This document shows positions 9,239 through 18,306 of a DNA stretch of 64,000 nt, one piece after another. This DNA comes from BJ22 sp021298375 (lineage in GTDB: Bacteria > Planctomycetota > Planctomycetia > Pirellulales > Pirellulaceae): positions 1 to 64,000 of the forward strand of contig JBKDOL010000132.1 of NCBI GenBank assembly GCA_046343015.1, written 5' to 3'. The position numbers and the translations under genes are program-made. Numbering within the stretch: position 1 is the first letter of the stretch; each line of letters begins with the position of its first letter. Below the pieces are notes generated by a model. That model ran no database searches, was not told the DNA's origin, and was given only the letters and a program-made list of their open reading frames with translations.

Positions 9239-9382
9239 ATGTCCAAGCTGAATTCGATCCTCCAATGGGCCAATGATGTCCTCGAACGTCCCGAGCGTTT
9301 GACTTGGGAAAACTGGCTCGCACTTGGCTTGCTCGCAGGAGCCTTTTGTCTGTACTGCCTCCGCAGCAAACCATACAACTAA
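9239..9382 (+). CDS. Small putative membrane protein, 47 aa
   Basis: The ATG at 9239 opens a 47-codon frame: an amphipathic N-terminus with ERPERLTWENW, then one hydrophobic helix LALGLLAGAFCLYCL and a short basic tail. The composition resembles a genuine single-pass membrane peptide, but the ribosome binding site is poor. It lies between the tRNA-Asp gene and the convergent TPR gene. I do not know a family. Confidence 0.4.
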   Translation: MSKLNSILQWANDVLERPERLTWENWLALGLLAGAFCLYCLRSKPYN

Positions 9383-9568
9383 GCTCGAGAGTTACAGGTA
9401 AGTTCGAGTTCCAGACGAGTGCCGCAAGGCAGCCCCAGCGACCCACCGAGTTCGCCTCGATTCGTGAAAGGAAAGTCGAGCGGAGAAATTCGGCGAGGCA
9501 CGCCGATGTCGGGAAACTTGAAAACCGTCCCAAGGGAAGTCCCGGTTGGGTAACCCCCGGCGGACCGG

Positions 9569-10912
9569 TCAGTAAAGAATTTCTTCCCGCTCATATCCGA
9601 GTTCGCGGATCCGGGCCGCATCCCGAGTTGCCTGGTCGGGGATTTGCAATGCGTCGAGCAACTCGCGCCGATGCCGCAGTTTGACCGCCAGTCCGCGGGC
9701 GACACTTCGTTGCCAGGTCCGCAGGTCCTGATTCAACTGAATTTGATTCGGCAGATCCGAACGCCAGCCGAGCAGCACCATCTCATCGGTTGCAATCGCG
9801 ACGTCAAGCAGTTCCAGAGCCCGCTGCCTTTGCGCGGCGTTGGAGGATGCGCGAAAGCGGACATAAGCTTCCGTATCGAGCAGGTTGGATCCGGTCTCGG
9901 CGAACTGCAGGGCATCGACATCGCTCTCCAGTTCCTCCAGCCAACGGCTCTCCTCACAACCCAGCGCCTGGGCCGCGCGACGGTCGACGAGGCTCTCGGA
10001 AGTGTTGCCCAGATCATCCAGCAACAGGGCTCGAAGTAACAGCAAGCCAGCTCGATCCTGCCTGACCCGCGCCAGATAAACCCGAGCATCGATCGCAAAT
10101 TCCTCTCCCGGCAACTGCAATCCCGGAAGCTGCTGCAGTTCACTGGTGGCCGAGGTCAGCAGATTCGACTGAAACTCCCGCTCCAACTCTTCCAGCCGCA
10201 ACAAGTTGGCAGTGACGAGGGGCAGGAATTCTCCTTGCTTCTGGAATCGCCGGCTGAGCAAGGCCCCGGCTGTGAGAGTTTGAACGGCGAGGTTGGTCGG
10301 CCGGCTCAACGCGCGGTCGGGAAGTCTTTGGAATCGCTTGAGGATTTCGCCGATACACCATTCGGCCTGGTCCAGCTCCAGCCCGCTCACGGCTCGGATG
10401 TAGGCGAGCGAATTCAATCCCTCCAGCGTCTGTCGCGGATGAGGACTCAGTTCCTCTCTCCGCTTGGCAAAGTCCAGAGCCACGGGACCATTGCCCAGTT
10501 GCAGCTCCGAGTAAAGCTTGCAGATGTACAGTCGGGAGAGAAACCGTTCGGCTCCGAAAAGGGCCGATGGCGATCGTTGTTGGTTCAATTTCAACAAGTC
10601 ATCGCAAAGTTCGACGGCAGCTTGGGGTTCGCCCGCCTCCTGGTAAAACTCGGCGAGTCGCAACTTCAGTTCTCGGTCCTCGGGAGCCCGCTCGACAGCC
10701 GACTCCAGCAAACGGGTCGCTTCCGTCAACTGGCCGTTGAGCTGGGCCTCGACCGCTTGGGCCTCCGTCCAGCGGGCTTGTTCGCGAGGCAAGTAATGAC
10801 TGGCCAAAGGCAAGCCGAGGATCGCCAGCAGAAAAGCCAAGGGCACCCAAGCCCAGCGTCGCGGGGCTTGCAGGGGAGAGGTTGAACGTTGATCGCTTAC
10901 CGAGGCTGACAT
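9569..10912 (-). CDS. Membrane-anchored TPR-like protein
   Basis: A 447-aa protein starting at ATG 10912. After about 20 polar residues comes one transmembrane helix (WAWVPLAFLLAILGLPLA), and then a long helical region. TPR-type repeats are clearest at the start, such as EAQLNGQLTEATRLLESAV and LKLRLAEFYQEAGEPQAAV. The rest is Leu/Gln/Arg-rich alpha-helix without further motifs. It is probably a scaffold facing the periplasm or paryphoplasm. It follows glnD on the same strand with a 306-nt gap, so co-transcription is uncertain. Confidence 0.75.
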   Translation of the reverse strand: MSASVSDQRSTSPLQAPRRWAWVPLAFLLAILGLPLASHYLPREQARWTEAQAVEAQLNGQLTEATRLLESAVERAPEDRELKLRLAEFYQEAGEPQAAVELCDDLLKLNQQRSPSALFGAERFLSRLYICKLYSELQLGNGPVALDFAKRREELSPHPRQTLEGLNSLAYIRAVSGLELDQAEWCIGEILKRFQRLPDRALSRPTNLAVQTLTAGALLSRRFQKQGEFLPLVTANLLRLEELEREFQSNLLTSATSELQQLPGLQLPGEEFAIDARVYLARVRQDRAGLLLLRALLLDDLGNTSESLVDRRAAQALGCEESRWLEELESDVDALQFAETGSNLLDTEAYVRFRASSNAAQRQRALELLDVAIATDEMVLLGWRSDLPNQIQLNQDLRTWQRSVARGLAVKLRHRRELLDALQIPDQATRDAARIRELGYEREEILY

Positions 10913-11218
10913 TTGAGTACGCTGAAAAAGACTGAGAACAGCAGATCGAATTGTAGCCGAGTTTGCCTTGCGAACTAAGGGTTGCGGCAACGCCTCTCAA
11001 TCGGTTCCAGAGCAGCTTTGGCCGTCAGGTCAGCGAGCGGATCGCCATTTGCAGCCAGAGAAGCGACGGTTTTCGATGTCTTGCTGCGACCCCATCCGCG
11101 GAGCGCTCGACTGGCAACAGAGGCGACAACAGACCGAAATTCTCCGCAAGGTCGAGTCTAGCCTTGAATTTACCGCGGACCAGAAAGAGCGGCAAAACCG
11201 GGGGACGATCCCCGCGGT
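10913..11218. other. Gap between glnD and the TPR gene
   Basis: Just over 300 nt with no supported gene. No hairpin with T-tract was found to end the glnD transcript, so read-through into the TPR gene is possible. Confidence 0.4.
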
Positions 11219-13846
11219 TCAGGGGGTCGCCTCCAGAAACTCGCGGGTTGCTTCCGCCAGCTCCTGACGAATCACCTTGAGTCGCTGGCGCTGGCGAATC
11301 TTGTTCCCCTGATCATCGGTAACGTAAAAGACGTCCAGCACTTGATGACCGTAAGTGGAAATGCGGGCGAAATGGACGTCGAGGCCGAGTTGGAAGAGCT
11401 TCTGCGAGATGGTGTAGAGCAAGCCCAGCTTGTTGTAGGCAAAGACATCGATGATGGTTGCGTTATCGACCGTTTGATTGTCAATTTCAACGCGAATCGG
11501 GGGACGCTGCAGATCGACCGCCGGACCTTGGGGAACTTTCCAGAGCTTGCGAAAACGCGGCGGCTCATCATCCTCCCCTCGGGCAATCCGTTCGACGCGA
11601 ATTCGAATCTCTTCCAGACGGCCGGGCGGCGTTTGAGCAAAATCGTCGTCCTCGCATTGGAACCAGTAGAGAATCAGGGTTTGACCCAGGGGCTTGATCT
11701 CGGCTGCGTGAATGGTCAAGCCGAGGCTCGCCAGCAAGCCAGTGACTTTGTAAAAAACCCCAGCCCGGATTCGTTCATGCTTGAGAATGGCGAGTTCGAT
11801 GGTTCGCCCTCCCTCGGGCATCCGGATCGAGCAGACGACATGCCCCGGGTCAGAGCCACGGAGTTCCAGCAGGTTGCGCGGAACGTCATCGACCGGATGA
11901 TGGCGGAGATAAGTTTCGGGCAGGTTGAGCGCGACTTCCTTGAGCCAGGTTCGGGCCGTCTCGTCAGTCTGATAACGCTCGCAGGCGGACGCCAGTTCCT
12001 GCTGCCTCGGAGCAAGGTAATCGCGAAAATCACTGCCGGTCAACTTTCTTTTGGACTGCAGGAAAAGTGTATTGAGCAATTCCTGTTTCCAGGGCGTCAG
12101 CATTCCTGGCCCCACGGCGGCGATGTCCGCGCAGGTCAGGAGGTACAGCAGCGAGAGCATTTTGACCGACCCGAGATTGGCGGCGAACTCGGCCACGAGC
12201 GCTTCATCGGCAATGTTGCGGTGGAAAGCGAGGTGCGACATCATCAGGTGGTTGTGCACGAGGAACTTGACTTCTTCAACCTCCTCGGGATTGAGCATCA
12301 GGCGATAGCCGGTTGCCTCGGCAATTCGCCGCCCGACTTCGCAATGCTCTTCTTCAAAACCCTTGCCGAGGTCGTGCAGCAACAAGGCAAGGTGGAGCAG
12401 GTGTTTCTCCCGCAGTTGCCGATAGGTCCGGCCGACGACGGTCTGGTCCTGCTCGAAATCGGTGCAAATCCGCACGGCCTGCAGCGTGTGCTCGTCGACC
12501 GTGTACTTGTGGTACTCATTAAACTGCAACAGTCCCCGAGCATGGGCAAATCCCGGGATGATTTTCTCCAAGGCCCGCATCTCATGAAGCACCTGAAGCA
12601 CGTCGCCCAGTTTGCGGGAATTGGACAACAGGGCCATGAACTGCAGCGCGGTCGATTCGTCAATTTCAAAAGCGCGGTCGAGCATCGATTCGCGAATTCC
12701 CAGCCAGGTCTCATGTTCGATCGGCTTGTCGTGCAATGTCGCCAACTGCATCAAGCGGAGAATCTGCTGAAGATTGGTTTTGACCCGGTCGAGCGATTCG
12801 GGAAGAACGCCAATGTGCCAAGGTGTGATCCGAAACAGGTCATCTACCTGGCGGTTGGTCAAAGGAGCAAGCATGCTGCTGGCCAGCGTGCGGCGGGTCC
12901 GGGAGACGCTGGCGAAGTGGTCGCAGATATATTGGATTTGGCTGGTGAAGCGGAAGTAGTCCTGCATCATCGATTCGACCGCGAGCACACCGGGAGCAGA
13001 CTGGTAGCCGAACTTCTCCGCGATTCGCACCTGTTCATTTCGTCCGAGGCCGTCCTGGGCTCGGCCCGCATGGAAATGCAGGTCGCAGCGGACTCGCAGC
13101 AGGAATTCGGTTGAGGTGTGAATGTGAGTTGCATCCGCGGGCGAGAGGGCCCGATGACGACAGAGTTGATCGATATCGGTCTGGCCAAAACGAATGAACC
13201 CCAGCCAGCGAATCAAATGGGTATCGCGGAGTGCTCCCCGCGAACGCTTGACGTTGGGCCGCAGCAGGTAAACCGTCTCACCGAACTTCACCCGTTCCTG
13301 CTCTCGGGCCGCGATCACGCCCTGAATCAACGCCGCTTGCCGCCGCTGGCTGAGCTTTTGCAAACCCTCGTAAAAAGTCTGGTAGAGTTCGAGATTCCCG
13401 CCCAGAAAGCGGGCTTCGGTCAAAGACGAAAAGATGACCGGGTCCTTGATCGCCGCAGCGCAAGCCTCGCGACTCGACCGCAGGCTGAAACCGAGCATCA
13501 ATCCGGCGTCGTTGATCGCCTGGGTGAGCCGTTGGGCGTACACCGTCAGCCCATCATCCAGCGGGCCTTCGTGGAGCACCATCAAGTCGACATCTGAGTA
13601 AGGGACGAACTCGCGCCGCCCACTCCCGCCATGAAGGACCAAGGCGAGCCGTTGGTCAAGTGAGCCCTCGGCGGTGATTTCACGATGCAGCGTCAGCAGC
13701 AGCAAATCGAGCAAATCGGAAAAGGCGTGCACCGTTCGCTTGCCGGGATTGCCGGCGTCATGTTGGCCGCGAAGCAGTAAGCGGCCTTCATTCCAGCGCT
13801 GCCGCGCCAGGCGAACAAATTCCGGGATCCCCGCTGCGGTCGACAT
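11219..13846 (-). CDS. glnD: Bifunctional PII uridylyltransferase / uridylyl-removing enzyme GlnD
   Basis: An 875-aa protein, the normal length for GlnD. It uridylylates PII at low glutamine and removes UMP when glutamine is high. Domains in order: nucleotidyltransferase (GGSGRREFVPYSDVDL, with SDVD near residue 84), linker helices, HD hydrolase domain (LLLHDLGKG), and two C-terminal ACT domains (GVFYKVTGLLASLGLTI and LGLLYTISQKLFQLGLDV) that sense glutamine. The ATG at 13846 is preferred over the GTG just before it because GGGAG sits 5-6 nt upstream. Its substrate GlnB is encoded 270 nt upstream on the same strand. A 590-codon antisense frame inside the gene is a shadow. Confidence 0.95.
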   Translation of the reverse strand: MSTAAGIPEFVRLARQRWNEGRLLLRGQHDAGNPGKRTVHAFSDLLDLLLLTLHREITAEGSLDQRLALVLHGGSGRREFVPYSDVDLMVLHEGPLDDGLTVYAQRLTQAINDAGLMLGFSLRSSREACAAAIKDPVIFSSLTEARFLGGNLELYQTFYEGLQKLSQRRQAALIQGVIAAREQERVKFGETVYLLRPNVKRSRGALRDTHLIRWLGFIRFGQTDIDQLCRHRALSPADATHIHTSTEFLLRVRCDLHFHAGRAQDGLGRNEQVRIAEKFGYQSAPGVLAVESMMQDYFRFTSQIQYICDHFASVSRTRRTLASSMLAPLTNRQVDDLFRITPWHIGVLPESLDRVKTNLQQILRLMQLATLHDKPIEHETWLGIRESMLDRAFEIDESTALQFMALLSNSRKLGDVLQVLHEMRALEKIIPGFAHARGLLQFNEYHKYTVDEHTLQAVRICTDFEQDQTVVGRTYRQLREKHLLHLALLLHDLGKGFEEEHCEVGRRIAEATGYRLMLNPEEVEEVKFLVHNHLMMSHLAFHRNIADEALVAEFAANLGSVKMLSLLYLLTCADIAAVGPGMLTPWKQELLNTLFLQSKRKLTGSDFRDYLAPRQQELASACERYQTDETARTWLKEVALNLPETYLRHHPVDDVPRNLLELRGSDPGHVVCSIRMPEGGRTIELAILKHERIRAGVFYKVTGLLASLGLTIHAAEIKPLGQTLILYWFQCEDDDFAQTPPGRLEEIRIRVERIARGEDDEPPRFRKLWKVPQGPAVDLQRPPIRVEIDNQTVDNATIIDVFAYNKLGLLYTISQKLFQLGLDVHFARISTYGHQVLDVFYVTDDQGNKIRQRQRLKVIRQELAEATREFLEATP

Positions 13847-14114
13847 CACGGCTCCCTTGAGCTTGGCACTTTCCGCTGTCCATCACCCGGAAGAATGGTT
13901 TGCGCAAATGGCGGGGCAACCGGCGGCAAGCCAAATACGCCTCGACTGAGACTGGCCCCATCGGAGACCTGAACCAAAGCGGTCAGATTCCGGCAGGCGA
14001 GTCTTCCAACCCGATCGCTGCGTTTCGAAGCGCCAGCGGGACAGGCTTGCAACCCGCCGTCCAGCCCGGCCATCCGATTTCACCCGGGCTGCTCGCGGAC
14101 CGGAAAAAGTTCAG

Positions 14115-14453
14115 TCAAATCGCGTCTCGACCAGTTTCACCGGTTCGAATCCGGATGACCTCTTCGAGGTCAGTGACAAAAATCTTGCCGTCGCCGATTT
14201 GACCCGTTTGGGCACAGTCAATGATCTTGTCGAGCACTGGTCTGAGCAAATCATCGGGCAACGCAATCTCGACTTTGACCTTTGGTACGAAGTCAATGGC
14301 ATACTCCGTGCCCCGGTACATTTCGGTGTGCCCGCGCTGGCGGCCGAAGCCTTTCACCTCCGTGATCGTCATCCCTTCCACGCCGCACTCGATCAGGGCG
14401 GACTTGATATCTTCCAGTTTGAAGTGGCGAATGATGGCTTCGATCTTTTTCAT
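14115..14453 (-). CDS. glnB: Nitrogen regulatory protein PII
   Basis: 112 aa, starting MKKIEAIIRHFKLEDIK. The T-loop GRQRGHTEMYRGTEYAIDF contains Tyr51, the uridylylation site, and the ATP/2-oxoglutarate signature TGQIGDGKIFV is complete. Residues at the C-terminus (EEVIRIRTGETGRDAI) match the PII C-loop. Located upstream of glnD on the same strand, so modifier and target are probably co-regulated. No amtB or glnA is near, so it is not obviously the GlnK type. Confidence 0.96.
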   Translation of the reverse strand: MKKIEAIIRHFKLEDIKSALIECGVEGMTITEVKGFGRQRGHTEMYRGTEYAIDFVPKVKVEIALPDDLLRPVLDKIIDCAQTGQIGDGKIFVTDLEEVIRIRTGETGRDAI

Positions 14454-14633
14454 GTCTCGCGATGTACCTGGAGTCTCAAGGATTCGGGCTCCGCGCAGGT
14501 TGTCCGCCAGCCACTCGCTGCCCAGTTCCAACCGCGCCGCTCAAAGTTTATCCGAATTGCCGGCGTTTGCGAAGATGAACCGTCACAGTCAAGTCCGCCA
14601 GCCGGACGGTGCGGAACAGCCTTGGCAGAGCGC

Positions 14634-15176
14634 TTACCGCCCCGACCAGCGGGTTTCCGGCTGGCCGCGGCGGTGGTTTTCGACCCGGGCCATCACAAAC
14701 AGCAGGTCACCCAGCCGGTTAAGGTAAACCAGTTCCACCGCAAATTCCCCGTGAGAGTCGGAAGTTTGCCGTAAGTTCACCAGCCGCCTCTCAGCCCGCC
14801 GGCAAACGGTTCGCGCCATGTGGAGTGCGGCGCCTTGAGGTGAGCCGCCGGGGAGAATGAAGGCATCGAGCGGCGGGAGCTCCTGTTCCAGCGAATCGAT
14901 CAGTTGCTCCTGCGTGGCGACGGCCCTTTCGAGCTGGACAGTCTCGCCCGCCCGCCAGCCTGCGACCCGCGCGCCGAGCTGGAACAGTTGCTGCTGAATC
15001 ACCTGCACCGCGGTGTCGAGGTCGGGGGAGAGGCCGAGGCTACGGGCCATGCCGAGTGCCGAGTTGGTTTCATCCAGTTCCCCGCAGACCCAGATCGCCG
15101 GGTGGTCTTTGGTCACCCGCACGCCTCCGAGCAGTCCCGTTTCGCCGTGATCGCCCGTCTTGGTGTAAATTTTCAT
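14634..15176 (-). CDS. PduO-type cob(I)alamin adenosyltransferase
   Basis: 180 aa, starting MKIYTKTGDHGETGLLGG, the ATP-binding N-terminus of PduO/MMAB ATP:corrinoid adenosyltransferases. Later motifs include ELDETNSALGMAR and the arginine/Asn-containing C-terminal segment RRAERRLVNL with YLNRLGDLLFVMAR. It makes adenosylcobalamin from reduced cobalamin and ATP. It overlaps the upstream DUF1801 gene by 4 nt (ATGA), so the two are translationally coupled. No other cobalamin gene is in view, so the role may be salvage or activation of a B12 enzyme elsewhere. Confidence 0.95.
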   Translation of the reverse strand: MKIYTKTGDHGETGLLGGVRVTKDHPAIWVCGELDETNSALGMARSLGLSPDLDTAVQVIQQQLFQLGARVAGWRAGETVQLERAVATQEQLIDSLEQELPPLDAFILPGGSPQGAALHMARTVCRRAERRLVNLRQTSDSHGEFAVELVYLNRLGDLLFVMARVENHRRGQPETRWSGR

Positions 15177-15865
15177 CCGCGTCGACTCTGCTTTTTTGAG
15201 GGCTGCGCTTTGGCTTTGACTTTCGCGACGCTGGTCGTCGTCTTCCCGGCCCGCTTGGCCGCAGTACCAACCGGCTTGCCGCGGCCGGACTTAACTCCCG
15301 GTTCATCGCCGGCGTCCAGCTTGGATTCGAGCTTCCGCTTGGAAGCAGGCTTGGAAGCAGGCTTGGAAGTAGGCTTGGAAGTAGGCTGGGATGCGCCGCG
15401 GCGCTTGCCTGGCTTGGCGCGGTTTCCCAGCAGTTGCTGATAGCATTGCAGGGTTTGAGCTACGGTAAAGCGCCGCAGTGCGCGGGCCAGCACCTCGAGG
15501 TCCAAGTCCTCCAGCCGCTTGAAGCGAATGCAGCACTTGCCCATGTCAAGTTTCTTGCCTCCTTTTTTCCACTCTTCCCGAAACCAGTCTTCGGCTTCGG
15601 CATAAACCGGAAAAAGATAAAGCGAGCAGTAGTTCTTCTGTGAAGCTAGTCCGCCATACGGAAACGGCTTGCTCGGGTCGCAGTGATAACCGTCGGGATA
15701 GATTGAGTGCGGGATGACATACCCTATCATCCCGTAATTCATCACCTCCTGGATTCCCTTGTCGAGGTTTGCCCGGATGACCTTGCGGACGGCATCGAGC
15801 AGAGTCCGCCTTTCAGCGGGAAGTTCCTCGAGGTAGGCGGCAACGGTCGGCGCTTTGCTTTGCAT
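15173..15865 (-). CDS. DUF1801 domain protein with a basic repetitive tail
   Basis: 230 aa. Residues 1-145 form a DUF1801 (YdhG-like) domain: APTVAAYLEELPAERR, EVMNYGMIGYVIP, YCSLYLFP and the C-terminal IRFKRLEDLDLEVLA. The last 80 residues are Lys/Ser/Pro-rich, encoded by 12-bp repeats giving TSKP/ASKP units, then a histone-H1-like KAKAQPSKKQSRR end; this suggests nucleic-acid binding. The biochemical function of DUF1801 is not established. It overlaps the adenosyltransferase gene by 4 nt. Confidence 0.85.
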   Translation of the reverse strand: MQSKAPTVAAYLEELPAERRTLLDAVRKVIRANLDKGIQEVMNYGMIGYVIPHSIYPDGYHCDPSKPFPYGGLASQKNYCSLYLFPVYAEAEDWFREEWKKGGKKLDMGKCCIRFKRLEDLDLEVLARALRRFTVAQTLQCYQQLLGNRAKPGKRRGASQPTSKPTSKPASKPASKRKLESKLDAGDEPGVKSGRGKPVGTAAKRAGKTTTSVAKVKAKAQPSKKQSRRG

Positions 15866-16122
15866 CGTTTCAATCAGGTCAGGATAAAAAAGGGAGGAGC
15901 AGGAAAATTAGATTCTAGAACAAGTGATTGGAACACGGGACGGAAACACCTCCCTTTTCCTCCCGGCAGAGTTTCCTGCGGCAGCCGTGATCGAATCGCA
16001 GCGGCGGTTGCCGCATTGGCCGGGTTGCCGAACCGGAGCCTCAGCTTACCGTTCCACCGGCCGACCGCTGGTTGGGGACGTTGCGCTAGTTTTCGCCGTG
16101 CGATTATGAGCTTTTGGCCGGC

Positions 16123-16153
16123 TTGCCCCTCGCGTTTTTCGGGGGGTTATAAT
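16123..16153 (+). promoter_or_regulatory. Candidate sigma-70 promoter for the zinc-finger hydrolase gene
   Basis: A perfect -10 hexamer TATAAT (16148-16153) lies 56 nt before the ATG at 16210. The best -35 match is TTGCCC (16123-16128), 19 nt away, so spacing is long. The rest of the gap 15866-16209 shows no gene. Confidence 0.45.
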
Positions 16154-16209
16154 CCAGACCGGACTCGATGTCTCGGTCGCAAAGGTCGCTGTGTTGCTGG
16201 GGAGGGAGT

Positions 16210-17535
16210 ATGGCTGGTCAAGTAAGATGTCCAAATTGTCAGGCGACTCTTCGTTTACCCGATCCCACGCCCGCCGCGGTACGCTGCAGCGGTTGCAAAA
16301 ACACCTTCCGAATTGCCGCGCCTAAGGCCCAGCCTCCAGCGGCCCAGCCTCCAGCGGCCGCGCCGGATCCGCTCGACGCTGGCTTGAGTAATCCTTTCGC
16401 CACGCCCGGCGCGGTTCGCAAATCGGCAACCCGAGGAGTCGCCTCGCGAACCGCTGCGAAAAATCAGGGGTTGATTTGGGGGCTGGTCGCGCTGGGTGGC
16501 GTGCTGCTGATCGGTCTTGCCGCTGCCGGTTGGTTTGCCATGTCGGGGGCTCGCAACCAAAAGCCGGCAGTTGAGTTCAAGCTTCCCGGAGGTCAGCAGA
16601 CTGCATCGGGTGATCTGGCAAAGGACTGGGCCGCACAGGCCGCCCCGAGCTTTGCCAACAACGCTGACTCCAAGGCACCCTTGCCCCAGTTTCCCGATTT
16701 GCCGAAGCCGAGGCCTGGCTACAAAGGAAGTGATTTTTACTTTATCGATACGGAAGCTGTTCGCGTTGCCTCGCCGGTATCCATTCGAATGCACGTCTAT
16801 CTCCCCAAGGGAAATCACCCGCCAAAATCTTTAGCTTGCGTGCTGATCGGTCCGGCGGGAACGAACCTTTTGACGGGGGCCGACGTCGGCACCGATCCCT
16901 TTCCCTCCGAGACGATGCCTTACGTGAATGCGGGGATGGCCGTCGTCTTTTATTCCCTTCCCGGGGACATTGAGGAGGCGGATGAGGTCAGCGAGGAGCG
17001 GTTGATTTCCGCCATCCAACGCGCCTACCCGATTTTCCGCAGCTCCAATGGCGGAGTGGATAACAGCAAGTATGCGTTGGACTTCGTGCTCAACAAGTTG
17101 CCTCAGGTTGATCCCCAAAAGATTTTTGCGGCAGGGCACAGTTCCGCGGGAACCCTCGCATTGATGTTTGCCGCCAACGACCCCCGCCTCGCCGGCTGCA
17201 TTGCTTACGCTCCCTGTACCGACCCGGTCCTCAGAAATCGAGAGTTGCTGGCCGATCCGATTTCAAATCGACTGCTCCCGGGATGCGCTAAGTTCCTCGA
17301 AGGGTATTCCCCGATTCGCCAGATCGGTCGATACCAGATGCCCTTGTTTGTTTTCCATGCCAGAGACGACTCGAATACGCCAATCTCCGACAGTCAAAAC
17401 TTCGTCAACCAATTGAGAAGCGACGGCAAGACTGTCGAATTCAAGGTAGTTGATACTGGAGACCACTACCAATCGATGATTGACGAGGGGATTCCCGCTG
17501 GCATCCAATGGATCAAGGCTCGACTGCAAAAGTAA
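16210..17535 (+). CDS. MJ0042 zinc-finger / membrane / alpha-beta hydrolase fusion
   Basis: 441 aa; start ATG 16210 with RBS GGGGAGGGAGT. Residues 1-33 are an MJ0042-type zinc ribbon (CPNC..CSGC, RCSGCKNTFRI). An Ala/Pro linker, one transmembrane helix (GLVALGGVLLIGLAAAGWF, about residues 95-115) and a large alpha/beta-hydrolase domain follow. The nucleophile elbow is GHSSAGTLA, with acid and base candidates in HARDDSN and DTGDHYQS. The architecture, with a cytoplasmic zinc finger and an extracytoplasmic peptidase S9/esterase-like domain, is typical of planctomycetes. The substrate is unknown. Confidence 0.85.
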   Translation: MAGQVRCPNCQATLRLPDPTPAAVRCSGCKNTFRIAAPKAQPPAAQPPAAAPDPLDAGLSNPFATPGAVRKSATRGVASRTAAKNQGLIWGLVALGGVLLIGLAAAGWFAMSGARNQKPAVEFKLPGGQQTASGDLAKDWAAQAAPSFANNADSKAPLPQFPDLPKPRPGYKGSDFYFIDTEAVRVASPVSIRMHVYLPKGNHPPKSLACVLIGPAGTNLLTGADVGTDPFPSETMPYVNAGMAVVFYSLPGDIEEADEVSEERLISAIQRAYPIFRSSNGGVDNSKYALDFVLNKLPQVDPQKIFAAGHSSAGTLALMFAANDPRLAGCIAYAPCTDPVLRNRELLADPISNRLLPGCAKFLEGYSPIRQIGRYQMPLFVFHARDDSNTPISDSQNFVNQLRSDGKTVEFKVVDTGDHYQSMIDEGIPAGIQWIKARLQK

Positions 17536-17708
17536 GCCCCACGTTCATCCGCCCGTCAGTCCGAGCGACAGGCAAGCGTCAGGGAAATCGCTGCTGGGGC
17601 GGAACACCGATGCATCGGGTGTCTCCTGTCCGAGGCGATTGTCGAGGCTTATCCGGGCCGTTTTTTCAGGGCAAATTGATAGTGGCAATGGAATTCGGAA
17701 AGGAACAG

Positions 17709-18164
17709 ATGGAGCCAATCAAGGCCTGCGGGGTCCTGTTGTTTCGCAGGGAGCCAGAGCTTTCCTTTCTCCTGATGCGCCACGCCGATCGCTGGGACTT
17801 GCCCAAAGGCCATCTCGACCCGGGCGAGTCAGAAGTGCAATGCGCCCTGCGCGAGCTTGAGGAAGAATCGGGAATTCAAGCGGGTGACGTCCGGCTCGAC
17901 CCGGGATTTCGCTTCACGATTAATTACCTGGTTCCAGGCCATGCTCAGCCCCCCGGTCGGGAAGCCAGCAAGCAACTTCGCCCCAAACAATTGGTGGTCT
18001 TTCTCGGCCAATTGTTGCGGCCCGCGCCGATCCGGCTAAGCGAACATTTAGGAAGCGAATGGTTCCGCTGGGCGCCGCCGCACGCGATCCAGCCCCAGAC
18101 GATTGATACCTTGCTCGCGTCGGTTGCCCAATTTTGGGACGAACAGGGACCCAAAGAAAGTTGA
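17709..18164 (+). CDS. Nudix hydrolase, Ap4A-type
   Basis: 151 aa from ATG 17709 (MEPIKACGVLLFRR), chosen because AAAGGAACAG precedes it; another ATG at 17688 is possible. The Nudix box GHLDPGESEVQCALRELEEESGI fits G-x5-E-x7-REUxEExGU. Preceding WDLPKGHL and the small size resemble bis(5'-nucleosyl)-tetraphosphatases that remove Ap4A. It runs convergent with the Ubl operon; a 142-nt gap separates the two stops and I saw no clear terminator there. Confidence 0.88.
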   Translation: MEPIKACGVLLFRREPELSFLLMRHADRWDLPKGHLDPGESEVQCALRELEEESGIQAGDVRLDPGFRFTINYLVPGHAQPPGREASKQLRPKQLVVFLGQLLRPAPIRLSEHLGSEWFRWAPPHAIQPQTIDTLLASVAQFWDEQGPKES

Positions 18165-18306
18165 GTGGGTCCGCATTTCGCCAGCCCATTCGGCCGGCAG
18201 TCAGCCGGAAGAGGAAGAGGCTCGCGTCCTGTGGTGATGCCGCGGGCCGAGTGAGCGACCGTATCCGTTGAACCAATTTGGGGAGAGGCGCTGGCGACAG
18301 GCAAGT

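Noticed and set aside
8860..9378. 172-codon minus-strand frame
   Set aside because: Arg/Ser-rich translation, no start signal or domain; overlaps the better small membrane peptide frame on the plus strand.
11342..13114. 590-codon frame on the plus strand
   Set aside because: Lies antisense to glnD, whose protein has every expected domain; typical high-GC shadow frame.
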